Below are positions 9,740-20,221 of a stretch of DNA of 64,000 bases, piece after piece (the stretch's first letter is position 1; every line of letters begins with the position of its first letter). Position numbers and translations under genes: made by a program. Below the pieces are notes generated by a model that saw nothing but the letters and a program-made list of their open reading frames with translations, did no database searches and was not told the origin of the DNA. The DNA is from Leucobacter aridicollis (GTDB taxonomy: Bacteria > Actinomycetota > Actinomycetes > Actinomycetales > Microbacteriaceae). The stretch spans positions 2,294,001 through 2,358,000 of the forward strand of contig NZ_JACCBD010000001.1 in NCBI RefSeq assembly GCF_013409595.1, given 5' to 3'.

Positions 9740-12637
9740 CTAGTCGCGACCCGTGAGCTGCCAGGCGTCTTCCGAGCCCTCGTCGTCGTCGCTGTCCCCA
9801 TAGTCGTAGGCGTCCGGCGCGGCCGATTCACGCTGCGCGAGCGGGTCGTCGTAGCGCCTGTCGGCCTCGTACCCGCCGCCGCTCGCCGGCACGATGACGT
9901 CCGTGACGGCGTCGCCCGCGGCTGGAGCGGCCGGCGGCGGGGCCACCGGGCTCTGGGCCGGCTGGGGCGCGGGCGGCGCGAAGCTCGGAGCGGCGCCACC
10001 GCCCTGAATGCGGGCAAGCACCTCGGCGAGCTGCTCGGGGGCGACGAGCACGTCGCGCGCCTTCGAGCCCTCGGACGGCCCAACAATATCGCGGGACTCC
10101 ATGAGGTCCATGAGCCTGCCGGCCTTCGCGAAGCCCACCCGGAGCTTGCGCTGCAGCATCGACGTCGACCCGAACTGGGAGGTCACAACGAGCTCGATCG
10201 CCGCCACGAGCACCTCGAGGTCGTCACCGATATCAGCGTCGATCTCCTTCTTCTCGGCGGCCTGCGCGACGTCGGCCCGGTACTCGGGCGTCGCCTGCTC
10301 CTTCACGTGCTTGACGACTCGCGCGATCTCGGCCTCGTCAACCCACGCACCCTGCACGCGCATCGGGCTTGACTCGCCATTCAGCAGCAGCAGGCCGTCG
10401 CCCTGCCCGATGAGGCGCTCGGCGCCGACCTCGTCGAGGATGACTCGCGAGTCGGTGCCCGAGGCGACGGCGAACGCGTACCGGCTCGGCACGTTCGACT
10501 TAATGACGCCGGTCACGACGTTGACGGAGGGTCGCTGCGTTGCGAGCACGAGATGGATGCCCGCCGCACGCGCGAGCTGAGTGATGCGCTGGATCGAATC
10601 CTCAACATCGCGCGGCGCGACGAGCATGAGGTCGGCGAGCTCGTCGACGACGACCAGAAGATACGGGTAGGGCTTCAACTGGCGCTGGCTGCCCTCGGGG
10701 AGCACGATCGTTCCCTCGCGCACAGCGGCGTTGAAGTCGTCGATGTGCCTGAACCCGAACGACGCGAGGTCGTCGTAGCGCATGTCCATTTCCTTCACGA
10801 CCCACTGCAGCGCCTCCGCAGCCTTCTTCGGCGCGGTGATGATGGGGGTGATGAGGTGCGGCACGCCCTGATACACCGTGAGCTCGACGCGTTTCGGGTC
10901 GACAAGCACCATGCGCACTTCTGATGGCGTCGCGCGCATGAGGAGGCTCGTGATCATCGAGTTGATGAAGCTCGACTTACCCGAGCCCGTCGCGCCCGCG
11001 ACGAGCAGGTGGGGCATCTTCGCGAGGTTCGCGAGCACGAACTCGCCCTTCACGTCCTTGCCGACGCCAATCGTCATTGGGTGCGTGTTGCGCTGCGCCT
11101 TGGTCGACCGCAGCACGTCACCGAGGGCGACGTTCTCGCGATCCTTATTGGGGATCTCGATGCCGATCGCGCTCTTGCCCGGGATCGGGGAGAGAATGCG
11201 CACTTCGTTCGAGGCGACGGCGTACGACAGGTTGCGCGACAGCGCGGTCACCTTCTCGACCTTCACGCCGGGGCCGAGCTCGACCTCGTACTGGGTGACC
11301 GTCGGGCCGCGCGAAAAGCCGGTAACGACCGCGTCGACCTTGAACTCCTCGAAGACCCGGGCGACCGCGGCCATGATCTGCTCGTTCGCCTCGCTGTGCG
11401 TCTTCGGCGGCGCGCCCGCGGACAGGAGCGCCTGCTCGGGCAGCGCGTAGTCGGCGTTGGCCGTGGGGTCGTGCGGTGGCGCGACCGCGAACTCGCGACT
11501 CGCGGCCGCGGGCTCAGGGGTCTCGATCGGGTCGGCGAAGCTGTCGAACGAGTCGTCGCCGAGCCCCGAGCCGCGGCCCGTCCGGCTCGCGGCCTGATCG
11601 ACGCCCTCGAGGCCAGCGAACACGCCGGCGTCGAAGACGTCCGTTGGCGCCTCGTCGGCGAGCGCCGACTCGAACGCGCCGACCTGCTCGGCCTCGCTCG
11701 GAGCGAGCACCTCCTCGATCGCTGACGGATCGGGCAGGTAGTTCGGATCCTCTTCGCGGCCCGTCGCGTTCCGTCGCCACCACGGCAGCTGGTCGCCGGA
11801 CTCATCGGAGTGGTCGAACAGCTCGCCGGTCGTGTCGGACGTCTTGCCTGACTTCTTCGGCTTCTTCTCGGCAGGCTCCGCCTCGCGCTCGGCTGGTGCG
11901 GGCGCGCCAAAGAGGTAGGCGTAGCCCTCGCGAATGCGCGAGCCGATCTTGCTCGGCGGGGTCTTCGTGATGATGAGCAGCGAGAACGCGAGCAGCAGGC
12001 TGAGCACGGGAACGGCAACCCATACGGTCGCGAGGTTCAGCGGCGCCCCGATGAGCCACCCGAGCAGCCCGCCAGCCTCGGCGAGCCCTGGCATTCCGTC
12101 GCGCGGCTTCGGCGTACCGCCGAGCACGTGCGCGAGGCCGGAGGCGCTGGCGAGCGCGAGAAACAGCCCGATCGCGATCCGCCGGTTGTCGTTCACCGTC
12201 GACGGGTTGTTGAAGAGCCACAGCGCGAAGCCGCCCATGATGATGGGCAGGCCGAACGCGATCCGTCCGAACAGCGCGCCAAACGTCCAGGTGTCGAGCT
12301 GCGTGGCGACGGTGTTGCCGATGAGGAACCATTCGATGACCGCGCCGACGACCGCGAGGAGTACGAGCAGCATGGGGAAGCCGTCACGCCTCGCCTCGGG
12401 CTCGAGCGGCTCGGACCGGAACGCGCGCGCCCCGGCGCCCACCGCGTTCGCAAGGCCGCCCCAGGCGCGGACGATGAAGCCCTCCCGCTCGGGCTCGGCC
12501 ATGATGACTTTTGTCGTCGCCGAAGTGCGGGTGCTCCCCCGCGAGGATCCGGTGCGAGTCTGGGCACCCTTCGAACGGGAGCTCTGCGACGCGGTGGATC
12601 GCGTAGAGCCCCCGCCTGACGAAGCGTTTTTGGCCAT
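9740..12637 (-). CDS. ftsK: DNA translocase FtsK/SpoIIIE
   Basis: Septum-anchored hexameric DNA pump that clears chromosome termini during division. About 965 residues. A Ser/Thr-rich cytoplasmic start is followed by a four-helix membrane domain (about residues 75-235), an acidic disordered linker, then the motor with Walker [15 protein letters not shown] and Walker [12 protein letters not shown], and the C-terminal gamma winged helix ([22 protein letters not shown]). A proline/alanine-rich insert lies after the gamma domain. The ATG at 12637 is preferred over a TTG 15 bp upstream; neither has a good ribosome site. Confidence 0.96.
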   Translation of the reverse strand: MAKNASSGGGSTRSTASQSSRSKGAQTRTGSSRGSTRTSATTKVIMAEPEREGFIVRAWGGLANAVGAGARAFRSEPLEPEARRDGFPMLLVLLAVVGAVIEWFLIGNTVATQLDTWTFGALFGRIAFGLPIIMGGFALWLFNNPSTVNDNRRIAIGLFLALASASGLAHVLGGTPKPRDGMPGLAEAGGLLGWLIGAPLNLATVWVAVPVLSLLLAFSLLIITKTPPSKIGSRIREGYAYLFGAPAPAEREAEPAEKKPKKSGKTSDTTGELFDHSDESGDQLPWWRRNATGREEDPNYLPDPSAIEEVLAPSEAEQVGAFESALADEAPTDVFDAGVFAGLEGVDQAASRTGRGSGLGDDSFDSFADPIETPEPAAASREFAVAPPHDPTANADYALPEQALLSAGAPPKTHSEANEQIMAAVARVFEEFKVDAVVTGFSRGPTVTQYEVELGPGVKVEKVTALSRNLSYAVASNEVRILSPIPGKSAIGIEIPNKDRENVALGDVLRSTKAQRNTHPMTIGVGKDVKGEFVLANLAKMPHLLVAGATGSGKSSFINSMITSLLMRATPSEVRMVLVDPKRVELTVYQGVPHLITPIITAPKKAAEALQWVVKEMDMRYDDLASFGFRHIDDFNAAVREGTIVLPEGSQRQLKPYPYLLVVVDELADLMLVAPRDVEDSIQRITQLARAAGIHLVLATQRPSVNVVTGVIKSNVPSRYAFAVASGTDSRVILDEVGAERLIGQGDGLLLLNGESSPMRVQGAWVDEAEIARVVKHVKEQATPEYRADVAQAAEKKEIDADIGDDLEVLVAAIELVVTSQFGSTSMLQRKLRVGFAKAGRLMDLMESRDIVGPSEGSKARDVLVAPEQLAEVLARIQGGGAAPSFAPPAPQPAQSPVAPPPAAPAAGDAVTDVIVPASGGGYEADRRYDDPLAQRESAAPDAYDYGDSDDDEGSEDAWQLTGRD

Positions 12638-12732
12638 GTGAATACGGTACAAGCCGCCGCTGACAATGGCGGTACGGGCCGCGGCGAGCCCCGAGACTCG
12701 TCAGTGCGCGCCGCGGCGGCGAGTTTCGCTGG

Positions 12733-14103
12733 TTAGAGGCCGACGCCCCGCGCCGACATGAACGGCCGCGGGTTCTGCGGAACGCCGCCCACCTTCGTCT
12801 CGAAGTGCAGGTGCGGCCCGGTCGAATTGCCTGTGCTGCCGACGTAACCGATGATCTGCCCCGCGCCAACGGACTGGCCGTAGCCGACCGACGGCGTGAA
12901 CTGCATGTGCCCGTACAGCGTGGACACGCCGCCGCCGTGGTTGATCTCGGCCATGTTGCCGTAGCTGTACTCGCCGGCCCAGCCGGAGAACGACACGGTT
13001 CCAGCGGCCGCCGCGCGGATCGGTGTGCCCTGGCCGATCGCCATGTCCATGCCGGTGTGGCCGTAGTAGCCCCACCACTCGGTCGAGATCCAGTAGCCGC
13101 CCGCGAGCGGGTTCACCCAGCCGGACGGGGTCACGGTGCCGCCGCCGGTGTTCCCACCGCCGGAGTTGCCGCCGCCACCGCCGCCGGAGTTGCCGCCGCC
13201 GGTGTTTCCACCGCCGCCACCGCCGCCGTTGTTCGCGGCCTGCTCCGCAGCGATGCGCTCGGCTTCGAGGCGGGCTGCCTCGCGCCGCTGCTCCTCGAGG
13301 ATGCGCTGGCGCTCCTGTTCCTCGAGCACGAGTCGCTCCTCGTAGCCCTTGGTCGTCGAAGTCGTCTTGTCCTCGAGCGCGGCGAGCTGCTGCTGCAGCA
13401 CCTTCTGCTGCTGCTCCTGCTCGATCTGCTCGGTGCGGGCCGCGTCTGCGATCTCGGCGGCGCGCTGCTGGTTCGCCTCCGCTTCCTTCGCGAGCTTGTC
13501 GCGTTCCTCGCGGGCCGAATCGGCCTGCTCACTGAGCGTCTGGGCCGAGTTCATCGCGCGCTCGGCGTTCTGCCAAATGTTCGTGTTGCGCTCGGTCGCC
13601 TTCTCGGTCTGCGCGAGGCGGTCGAGCAGCGCATCAGCGGTGCTGCCGTCGGACTCGAGGAAGAGGCTGAGGTTGCGGTCGACGCCGCCCGAACGGTAGA
13701 TCTGCGAGACGAGGGCAGCCGCCTGCTCCGAGGCCTGCTGCGCTTCCGCCTCGCTCGCCTTCGCCTGCGTGTCGAGCGCCTCGACGCGCGCCTGCGCGTC
13801 ACGCAGCTGGCTCGCCGCCTGGTCGAACTTCACCGACGCGGCCTCGGACTCGGCGCGGGTGCGCTCGACTTCCTTCTGCACCTTGACGAGCAGATCCTTG
13901 ATCTCGCTGACCTTCGCGGAGGCAGCGGCCTCGTTCTGCTTCGCCTTCTCGACGTCCTGCCAGGTGGGCAGGTCGGAGACGATAGCGACAGCGGGCGATA
14001 CCGGCCCGATCCCGACGCCGGTCACCAGCAGTGCGCCGATCGCGGCGGCCCCGATCGCGAAACCAGCCTTCGTGCGCAGCCATGACTGTGGCTTACTCGT
14101 CAT
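12733..14103 (-). CDS. Secreted M23 peptidase with coiled coil (EnvC/NlpD-like)
   Basis: 456-residue cell-wall hydrolase or hydrolase activator. An N-terminal signal or anchor segment (AGFAIGAAAIGALLVTGVGI) precedes about 260 residues of heptad-rich coiled coil, a Gly/Asn linker, and a C-terminal M23 domain. The zinc ligands are intact (HTGMDM and HLHFE), so it should be an active endopeptidase rather than a degenerate EnvC. The ATG at 14103 follows AAAGGGAG at long spacing. Its position next to ftsK and upstream murJ-femX suggests a role in septal wall splitting. The linker is compositionally simple and may vary between strains. Confidence 0.88.
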   Translation of the reverse strand: MTSKPQSWLRTKAGFAIGAAAIGALLVTGVGIGPVSPAVAIVSDLPTWQDVEKAKQNEAAASAKVSEIKDLLVKVQKEVERTRAESEAASVKFDQAASQLRDAQARVEALDTQAKASEAEAQQASEQAAALVSQIYRSGGVDRNLSLFLESDGSTADALLDRLAQTEKATERNTNIWQNAERAMNSAQTLSEQADSAREERDKLAKEAEANQQRAAEIADAARTEQIEQEQQQKVLQQQLAALEDKTTSTTKGYEERLVLEEQERQRILEEQRREAARLEAERIAAEQAANNGGGGGGGNTGGGNSGGGGGGNSGGGNTGGGTVTPSGWVNPLAGGYWISTEWWGYYGHTGMDMAIGQGTPIRAAAAGTVSFSGWAGEYSYGNMAEINHGGGVSTLYGHMQFTPSVGYGQSVGAGQIIGYVGSTGNSTGPHLHFETKVGGVPQNPRPFMSARGVGL

Positions 14104-14228
14104 CGTGAGATCTCGCTCCCTTTCGGTTCGGTGGTGCAACCGGTCTGGCGGAAACAACCATCCACCGTAACTTACCAGTTGAAGTTCAAGGTCGCCAGAT
14201 TCGCGCCCCTGGCGACGTCACGAGCCGG

Positions 14229-15842
14229 CTACCGCTTGAGCACCCGGCGGAGCACGGCGTGCGCCTCGGGCGACTTCAGGAGGAGCAGCACGCCAAAGTA
14301 TGCGACGCCCATGATGCCGGTGACGACGAGCGCCTCGACGATCGCGCGAACGATCGCGACGCCGCCCTCGCTCGCAGGCAACAGGTTCGCGAGGAGCGCG
14401 AGCACGAGAATACCGAGCACCGCGGCTGGGATCGCGGCGAGGATGTTCTTCGTGCCGCTCGCCGCGAGGTCGCGCCCGCCCATGCCGCCGACCTTGCGGC
14501 GCAGCAGCCAGAACGCGACAATCGCTTGCAGGATCGTCGTGCCCGACCAAATGAGCGCGTAGGCGAAACCGAGCAGCGCCTTGTCGATCACCAGGCCAAC
14601 GGGAACCGTCAACACGATGAGCAGCACGAGCTGGCCCGACATGAAGAAGAACGGGGTGCGTGCGTCGGAGAGCGCATAGAAGGCGCGCTGAATGACGAAC
14701 ATCATGCTGTAGGCCGCGAGCCCGAGCGAGTACGCGCGCAGCAGGTCGGCGAAGCTGTCGACCTGATCGGCGCTCGCGCCGAAGAGCATCACGCGGCTCA
14801 CGTACCCCGCGCAGATGAACAGCGCGACGCTCGCGAAGATCATGAGCAGCAGCACCTGGCGAGCCGCGCTCGAGAACGTGTCGCGATAGTTCGCGAGCTG
14901 ACCGCTCTGGCCGTGCTCGGCCAGCTGTGTGAAGTATGCCGTCATGAGCGAGACGGCGATGACCGAGTGCGGGAGCATGAACACGAGCCAGGCGTTGTTC
15001 ATCGCGAGGAGCGACGGCCCCTCCCCCGACGCCGAGTTCACGATATTGCTCGTCACGATGCCGCCGAGCTGCAGCACCGTCACCGAGGCGAGGCCCCAGC
15101 CGGCGAGCCGCCCGGTCTGGCCAAGCCCAACGCCGCGCCAGCGGAAGTCGGGCTTGAAGCTCAGTCCCGCCTTGCGCCACGGCACGATCAGGATCAGCGC
15201 CTGCGCGACAACGCCAAGCGTCGCACTGCCGGCGAGCACTCCGATCGCCCCGGGGCTCCAGTCGGTGACCGCGCGGTTGCCGTCGGGGTCGGCGCCGAAC
15301 ATCACGATGAAGAGGATCGTGCCGATGATCGCGATAACGTTCGCGAGCGCTGGCGACCACGTGAACGGGCCGAAGATCTTCTTTGCGTTGAGCACTTCGC
15401 CGAGCATCGTGTACCAGCCGTAGAACACGATCTGCGGGAGGCACCAGTACGCGAATGCGATCGCGAGCGCGCGCTGCTCCGGCTCCCACGCCATGGTGAA
15501 CAGCCACACGACCGACGGCGCGGCGATCATCACGATGGTCGTGATCGCGAGCAGCGCGACCGAGACGAGCGTGAGGACCTTGTTGATGTAGGCCCGACCG
15601 CCGTCTGCGCCCTGCGCGGCCTTGACGATCTGCGGGACGAGCACCGCGTTCAACATGCCGCCCGCGAGCGCCATGTAGATCGTGTTCGGGAGCTGGTTGC
15701 CGTTCGCGAACGCGTCGCCCGAAAGGGTGAGCGTGTTGCCAATCGCATACACGAGCAGCATGGTCTTCGCGAACCCGAGGATTCGCGAGACCATGGTGCC
15801 CGACGCCATGATTGCGCTCGCGCGCTGGAGCGCGGATGCCAT
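14229..15842 (-). CDS. murJ: Lipid II flippase MurJ
   Basis: Integral membrane MOP-superfamily transporter that moves lipid II across the membrane for peptidoglycan synthesis. 537 residues with about 14 hydrophobic segments; the N-terminus SAIMASGTMVSRILGFAKTMLL is the conserved first helix. The ATG at 15842 overlaps the TAA stop of the femX-like gene by one base, so translation is coupled. Many actinobacterial MurJ proteins carry a long cytoplasmic pseudokinase tail, which is absent here. Confidence 0.93.
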   Translation of the reverse strand: MASALQRASAIMASGTMVSRILGFAKTMLLVYAIGNTLTLSGDAFANGNQLPNTIYMALAGGMLNAVLVPQIVKAAQGADGGRAYINKVLTLVSVALLAITTIVMIAAPSVVWLFTMAWEPEQRALAIAFAYWCLPQIVFYGWYTMLGEVLNAKKIFGPFTWSPALANVIAIIGTILFIVMFGADPDGNRAVTDWSPGAIGVLAGSATLGVVAQALILIVPWRKAGLSFKPDFRWRGVGLGQTGRLAGWGLASVTVLQLGGIVTSNIVNSASGEGPSLLAMNNAWLVFMLPHSVIAVSLMTAYFTQLAEHGQSGQLANYRDTFSSAARQVLLLMIFASVALFICAGYVSRVMLFGASADQVDSFADLLRAYSLGLAAYSMMFVIQRAFYALSDARTPFFFMSGQLVLLIVLTVPVGLVIDKALLGFAYALIWSGTTILQAIVAFWLLRRKVGGMGGRDLAASGTKNILAAIPAAVLGILVLALLANLLPASEGGVAIVRAIVEALVVTGIMGVAYFGVLLLLKSPEAHAVLRRVLKR

Positions 15843-16912
15843 TAGTAGAAAACGTCCCCTCGGGTCGCGAGCGTGAATCGGCGTGCGATTCGGTCGCCCA
15901 CGGTGTTCCAGATCTTGACCTTGGCTGCGCTCAGCGGAAGATCGAGCGTGCCGACGTAGTCGGTCACGTTCTTCGACAGCCGCAGCTTGTACTGGCCGAC
16001 GCCGTAGAGCCGGTGGCTCTTGTCGTCGAGCCTGTCGCTCGGCGGGGTGCCAATGAGGTCGTGGCGCGTCGCGCCCTGCTCCTTGCCCCACCTGATGATC
16101 TCAAGCTGCATCCGGTACATCGCACCGGTCGGCAGCTTGGCCTTCGCCGAGGCGCCGTCTTTGTACCCGCTCGTCTGACCGAGCGCGGTCGCGAACATGC
16201 CCGCAACCGGCGCGTCGCCGTCGTAGCCGAGCACGAGCTGGCCGCGGCCGGCGGCCTGGAAGCCCTGCCAGAAGTCACGGAAGTACTCGTACGGGCGCAG
16301 CTCGAACTTCTCCTCGGCGGTGCCGGTGAGCAGGTCGAACATGATCCTGCAGTTCTCCTCGGTGGCCTCGACGCGGCGGACGTCGAAGCCCTCCTTGTCG
16401 GCCTTGCGGATCTTGGTGCGCGTGCTCGACGAGAACGCGGCCATGATCGCGTCCTCGTCACCGGAGATGTCGAGGATGATCGTTGAGACGTTCGGCAGCA
16501 CGTGCGCCGTCGGCACGTAGCCGGCAGCTCGGAGCGTCGCGAATGCCTCGTCGCTCGCGAGCAGACGCGGCTCGACCTTCAGCAGGAAGACGCCCTCGCC
16601 GCGCGCGAACTCGGCGAGCGCTGCCCCCCGGTCCACGTACTCGGACGCCGACATGGGGGTGCCAAGCGCATCCACCGAGACGTCGGGGCCGGCCGGGACA
16701 TACCAGAAGCGGCCGAGTAGCGGGATCTTCTTTTCGAGCACGAGCGTCGCAGGGAACCCGTCGCCCACAATGTAGCGGGCGGTGTAGCGCTGATGGCGCT
16801 TGATCTCTGCGTACTCGCGGCTCTGCCAGATCTCGCCGCCGCCCGGGGCGAGCTCGACGAGCTCGTCCCAGCGGCCAACTTCCTCTGCGGTCGCAAAGCG
16901 GAGTGAAGCCAC
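15842..16912 (-). CDS. FemX/FemAB-type peptidoglycan bridge aminoacyltransferase
   Basis: 356-residue GNAT-fold enzyme that uses aminoacyl-tRNA to add an amino acid to the lipid-linked peptide stem or interpeptide bridge. Family features visible are the N-terminal subdomain WQSREYAEIKRHQ, RFWYVPAGPDV, the central KIRKADKEGFDVRRV and the C-terminal YGVGQYKLRLSKNVTDYVGTLDLPLS. The start lies 2 bp after the RNase J stop, and murJ follows with overlapping codons. This puts bridge formation and lipid II export in one transcript. The amino acid added cannot be read from the sequence. Confidence 0.88.
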   Translation of the reverse strand: MASLRFATAEEVGRWDELVELAPGGGEIWQSREYAEIKRHQRYTARYIVGDGFPATLVLEKKIPLLGRFWYVPAGPDVSVDALGTPMSASEYVDRGAALAEFARGEGVFLLKVEPRLLASDEAFATLRAAGYVPTAHVLPNVSTIILDISGDEDAIMAAFSSSTRTKIRKADKEGFDVRRVEATEENCRIMFDLLTGTAEEKFELRPYEYFRDFWQGFQAAGRGQLVLGYDGDAPVAGMFATALGQTSGYKDGASAKAKLPTGAMYRMQLEIIRWGKEQGATRHDLIGTPPSDRLDDKSHRLYGVGQYKLRLSKNVTDYVGTLDLPLSAAKVKIWNTVGDRIARRFTLATRGDVFY

Positions 16913-16914
16913 CG

Positions 16915-18591
16915 CTATACCACCACCACGACGGGAACGATCATCGCCTTGCGGCGGAGCTTGGTGCCGACCCAGCGGCCGACCGTGCGACGCACGACCT
17001 GCTGCAGCGCGTGCTGGTCCGTGACGCCGTCCTTCATCGCTGCCTCAATGGCGTCGGCGACCTGCGGCTTGATCTTGTCGAAGACGTGGTCGGACTCGGC
17101 GACGCCCTTCGCGTGAATCTCCGGGCCGGAGACGATCTGGCCGAGCGTCGTCTCGACGACGGTGATCACCGAGATGAACCCCTCCTCCGCGAGCGTGCGG
17201 CGGTCGCGCAGGTCGTCGTCGGTCACCTTGCCGACGCTCTTGCCGTCGACGTAGATGAAGTCGATAGCGAGCTGGCCCACCTCACGCGCGACGCCATCGT
17301 GCAGGTCGACGATCGTGCCGTTCTCGGCAATGATCGTGCGGTTCTGCGGCACACCGGTCTCGATGGCGACGCCCGCGTTCGCGATGAGGTGGCGGTACTC
17401 GCCGTGGATCGGCATGACGTTCTTCGGGCGCACAATGTTGTAGCAGTACATCAGCTCACCGGCTGAGGCGTGCCCCGACACGTGAACCTTCGCGTTGCCC
17501 TTGTGGACGACGTTCGCACCGAGCTTCATGAGGCCGTTGATGATGCGGTAGACCGAGTTCTCGTTGCCGGGGATGAGGCTCGATGCGAGGATCACGGTGT
17601 CGCCAGACCCGACCTCGACCTGGTGCTCCTTGTTCACCATCCGGCTGAGCACTGCCATCGGCTCGCCCTGCGAACCGGTGGACATGTAGACGATGCGGTG
17701 ATCCGGAATGTCGCCGCTCTTCTTGAGATCGACGAGCACGCCCTCGGGGACATCGAGGAACCCGAGATCGGCGGCAATCTTCATGTTGCGGACCATCGAG
17801 CGGCCAAGCAGCACGACGCGGCGGCCGTTCTTCGAGGCCGCGTCGAGCACCTGCTGCACGCGGTGCACGTGGCTCGAGAAGCTCGCGACAACAACCTTGC
17901 CGCTCGCCTTCTCGATGACGCGCTCCAGGACCGGGCCGATGTCCTTCTCGAGCGCCGTGAATCCCGGGACCTCGGCGTTCGTCGAATCGGTCATGAAGAG
18001 GTCAACGCCCTCTTCGCCGAGCCGCGCGAACGCGCGAAGATCGGTGATGCGGCCGTCGAGCGGCAGCTGGTCCATCTTGAAGTCGCCCGTGCCGATGACC
18101 ATGCCGGCCTCGGTGCGGATCGCGACGGCAAGCGCGTCGGGGATCGAGTGGTTGACCGCGATGAACTCGAGGTCGAACGGTCCGAACTTCACGCGATCGC
18201 CCTCGGCCACGAGGTGGCTCTTCGGGCGGATGCGGTGCTCCTTCAGCTTCGCCTCGACGAACGCGAGGGTCAGCTTCGAGCCGACGAGGGGAATATCCTC
18301 TCGGCGCTTCAGCAGGTACGGGACGCCGCCGATGTGATCCTCGTGGCCGTGGGTGAGCACGACCGCGACGATGTCCTGCAGGCGGTGCTCGATCTGCGTG
18401 ATGTCAGGCAGAATGAGGTCGACACCTGGCTGGTGCTCCTCGGGAAAGAGTACGCCGCAGTCCACCACGAGCAACTTGCCGTTGATTTCGTAGACGGTCA
18501 TGTTGCGGCCGACCTCTCCGAGGCCGCCGAGTGGCGTAATGCGTAGGGTGCCCTTCTTGAGCTTGGGCGGGGCGTAAGGGGGGTTGGGCAC
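16915..18591 (-). CDS. rnj: Ribonuclease J
   Basis: Metallo-beta-lactamase/beta-CASP ribonuclease with 5'-3' exo and endonuclease activity in mRNA decay and rRNA maturation. 558 residues from the GTG at 18591, which has AGGAGG just upstream; the longer frame to 18741 runs into dapA. The metal motif LTHGHEDHIGGVPYL is complete, with the later histidines (VNHSIPDA, MTDSTNAE, SGHASAGE, MPIHGEYRH) and the C-terminal domain. It lies 14 bp after dapA, the common actinobacterial dapA-rnj pair. Confidence 0.95.
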   Translation of the reverse strand: MPNPPYAPPKLKKGTLRITPLGGLGEVGRNMTVYEINGKLLVVDCGVLFPEEHQPGVDLILPDITQIEHRLQDIVAVVLTHGHEDHIGGVPYLLKRREDIPLVGSKLTLAFVEAKLKEHRIRPKSHLVAEGDRVKFGPFDLEFIAVNHSIPDALAVAIRTEAGMVIGTGDFKMDQLPLDGRITDLRAFARLGEEGVDLFMTDSTNAEVPGFTALEKDIGPVLERVIEKASGKVVVASFSSHVHRVQQVLDAASKNGRRVVLLGRSMVRNMKIAADLGFLDVPEGVLVDLKKSGDIPDHRIVYMSTGSQGEPMAVLSRMVNKEHQVEVGSGDTVILASSLIPGNENSVYRIINGLMKLGANVVHKGNAKVHVSGHASAGELMYCYNIVRPKNVMPIHGEYRHLIANAGVAIETGVPQNRTIIAENGTIVDLHDGVAREVGQLAIDFIYVDGKSVGKVTDDDLRDRRTLAEEGFISVITVVETTLGQIVSGPEIHAKGVAESDHVFDKIKPQVADAIEAAMKDGVTDQHALQQVVRRTVGRWVGTKLRRKAMIVPVVVVV

Positions 18592-18605
18592 TGGGCCTCC
18601 TGTTA

Positions 18606-19583
18606 TTAGCGGGTGGTGCCTGCAATCTTGGGCAGAGCACCGCCGGCAGCCGCGTTGCGGTCCGGCCTGAAGTTTGAAAAGTCGACGCCCGGCACGTCGC
18701 GAACGAGCGACAGGTCGTCCTCGATGAGCGCGGCCTCCCACTCCTCCGGCCCGACAAGCGGAAGCCGGACTCGCGGGCTTGAGATGCGGCCGAGGCCGTG
18801 AAGGATGTACTTTACCGCGACCGTGCCGGGCACGTGCGTCATCGCGGCCCGGACGAGGGGCTCAAGCTGCTGGTGGGCGGCTCGCGCGGTGTGCAGATCG
18901 CCCGCGTTGACGGCGTCAACGATCACACGGTAGGGCGCGGCGGCGATGTTCGCGGTCACGCCGATAAGGCCGGTCGCCCCGATCGACAGGTGCGGCAGCA
19001 CGTTCGGGTCATCGCCCGAGAAGTACATGAGGTCGGTCTGGTTGAGCACCCGGCTGACCTCGCTGAGGTCACCCTTCGCGTCCTTGACGGCGAGGATGTT
19101 CGGGTGCTTCGCGAGCCGCAGGATCGTCTCGTACTTGATCGGGATGCCCGCGCGCCCCGGGATGTCGTACAGGATCACGGGAAGGTCGGTCGCGTCCGCC
19201 ACCATGCGGAAGTGCGTGAGCAGGCCCGCCTGGGTCGGCTTGTTGTAGTACGGGGTGACGATCATCACACCGTCTGCGCCGGCACGCTCGCTCGCCTTGT
19301 ACATCTCGATCGCGTGCGCGGTCTCGTTCGAGCCACCGCCGGTGATGATCTTCGCTCGTCCGCTGCTGACCGACTTGGCCACCTCGACGAGCTTCAGCTT
19401 TTCTGGGTCCGTAAGAGTCGAGGTCTCGCCCGTGGTGCCGGTGACGACGATGCCGTCAGCGCCACTCACGATGCAGTCTTCAATGTGCTGTTCGGTCGCA
19501 GCCCAATCAACCTCACCGTCGGAGTCGAAGGGGGTGATGAGAGCGACGAGCACCTGCCCGAAAGGATTCTCTACGTTTGCCAC
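18606..19583 (-). CDS. dapA: 4-hydroxy-tetrahydrodipicolinate synthase
   Basis: Condenses pyruvate with aspartate semialdehyde, the first committed step of lysine/diaminopimelate synthesis. 325 residues, TIM barrel with GTTGETSTL, the tyrosine in VTPYYNKPTQ and ILYDIPGRAG, and the Schiff-base lysine in ILAVKDAKGD. Start ATG at 19583. rnj follows after 14 bp. The C-terminal extension after LSLVRDVPGVDFS is longer than in E. coli but ordinary for actinobacteria. Confidence 0.96.
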   Translation of the reverse strand: MANVENPFGQVLVALITPFDSDGEVDWAATEQHIEDCIVSGADGIVVTGTTGETSTLTDPEKLKLVEVAKSVSSGRAKIITGGGSNETAHAIEMYKASERAGADGVMIVTPYYNKPTQAGLLTHFRMVADATDLPVILYDIPGRAGIPIKYETILRLAKHPNILAVKDAKGDLSEVSRVLNQTDLMYFSGDDPNVLPHLSIGATGLIGVTANIAAAPYRVIVDAVNAGDLHTARAAHQQLEPLVRAAMTHVPGTVAVKYILHGLGRISSPRVRLPLVGPEEWEAALIEDDLSLVRDVPGVDFSNFRPDRNAAAGGALPKIAGTTR

Positions 19584-19720
19584 CTCACTAGGCTACCGGA
19601 TCGGCCAGCGCGATACCGCCAGCATTACTCAAAACTGCACCCCGCACCGCCGCATCCGCCCGCGCGGACGCCGAAACCGGGCGCGGCGAGGCCGGGACCT
19701 GTGAGGCGATCCTGATCGCG

Positions 19721-20221
19721 CTATCGCGCCTGCGCGCGCTCGTAGCGCTCGAACCGGTACCCGAGCCCGTTCGCCGCGACAAGCTGCGCTCCCCCGTCAG
19801 CGAGGGCCCAGTCATCGCCGATGTTGGGAGCGAACGTGTCTGCGTCTGGCACGTCCATGTCGATGCGGGTGACCACGAGCTCGTGCGCGAGCGGCATGGC
19901 GTCGCGGTACAGCTGGCCGCCGCCCATGATCCAGGCGCGATCGCCGCCCGCGATGCGAATCGCCTCCGCAAGCGTGGTCGCGGTCCGGGCGCCGTCGATG
20001 ACGAGATCAGGATCGCGCGAGACCACGACATTCTCGCGCCCCGGCAGCGGGCGGAAGCGCTCAGGCAGCGACTCCCACGTACGCCGGCCCATGATGACGG
20101 GCGCGCCGAGGGTGACGCGCTTGAAATGGGCGAGATCCTCCGGCAGGTGCCACGGCATCGTGCCGTCGCGGCCGATCGCGCCGCCGCGGGCCTCCGCCCA
20201 GATCATGCCGAGCGTCGTCAC
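19721..20221 (-). CDS. folA: Dihydrofolate reductase
   Basis: NADPH-dependent reduction of dihydrofolate to tetrahydrofolate, renewing the cofactor oxidised by ThyA. 166 residues with the N-terminal [37 protein letters not shown] and the GGGQLY dinucleotide motif. The ATG at 20221 overlaps the thyA stop by 4 bp, so the two are coupled. The 137 bp between its stop and the dapA start hold no gene. Confidence 0.96.
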   Translation of the reverse strand: MTTLGMIWAEARGGAIGRDGTMPWHLPEDLAHFKRVTLGAPVIMGRRTWESLPERFRPLPGRENVVVSRDPDLVIDGARTATTLAEAIRIAGGDRAWIMGGGQLYRDAMPLAHELVVTRIDMDVPDADTFAPNIGDDWALADGGAQLVAANGLGYRFERYERAQAR

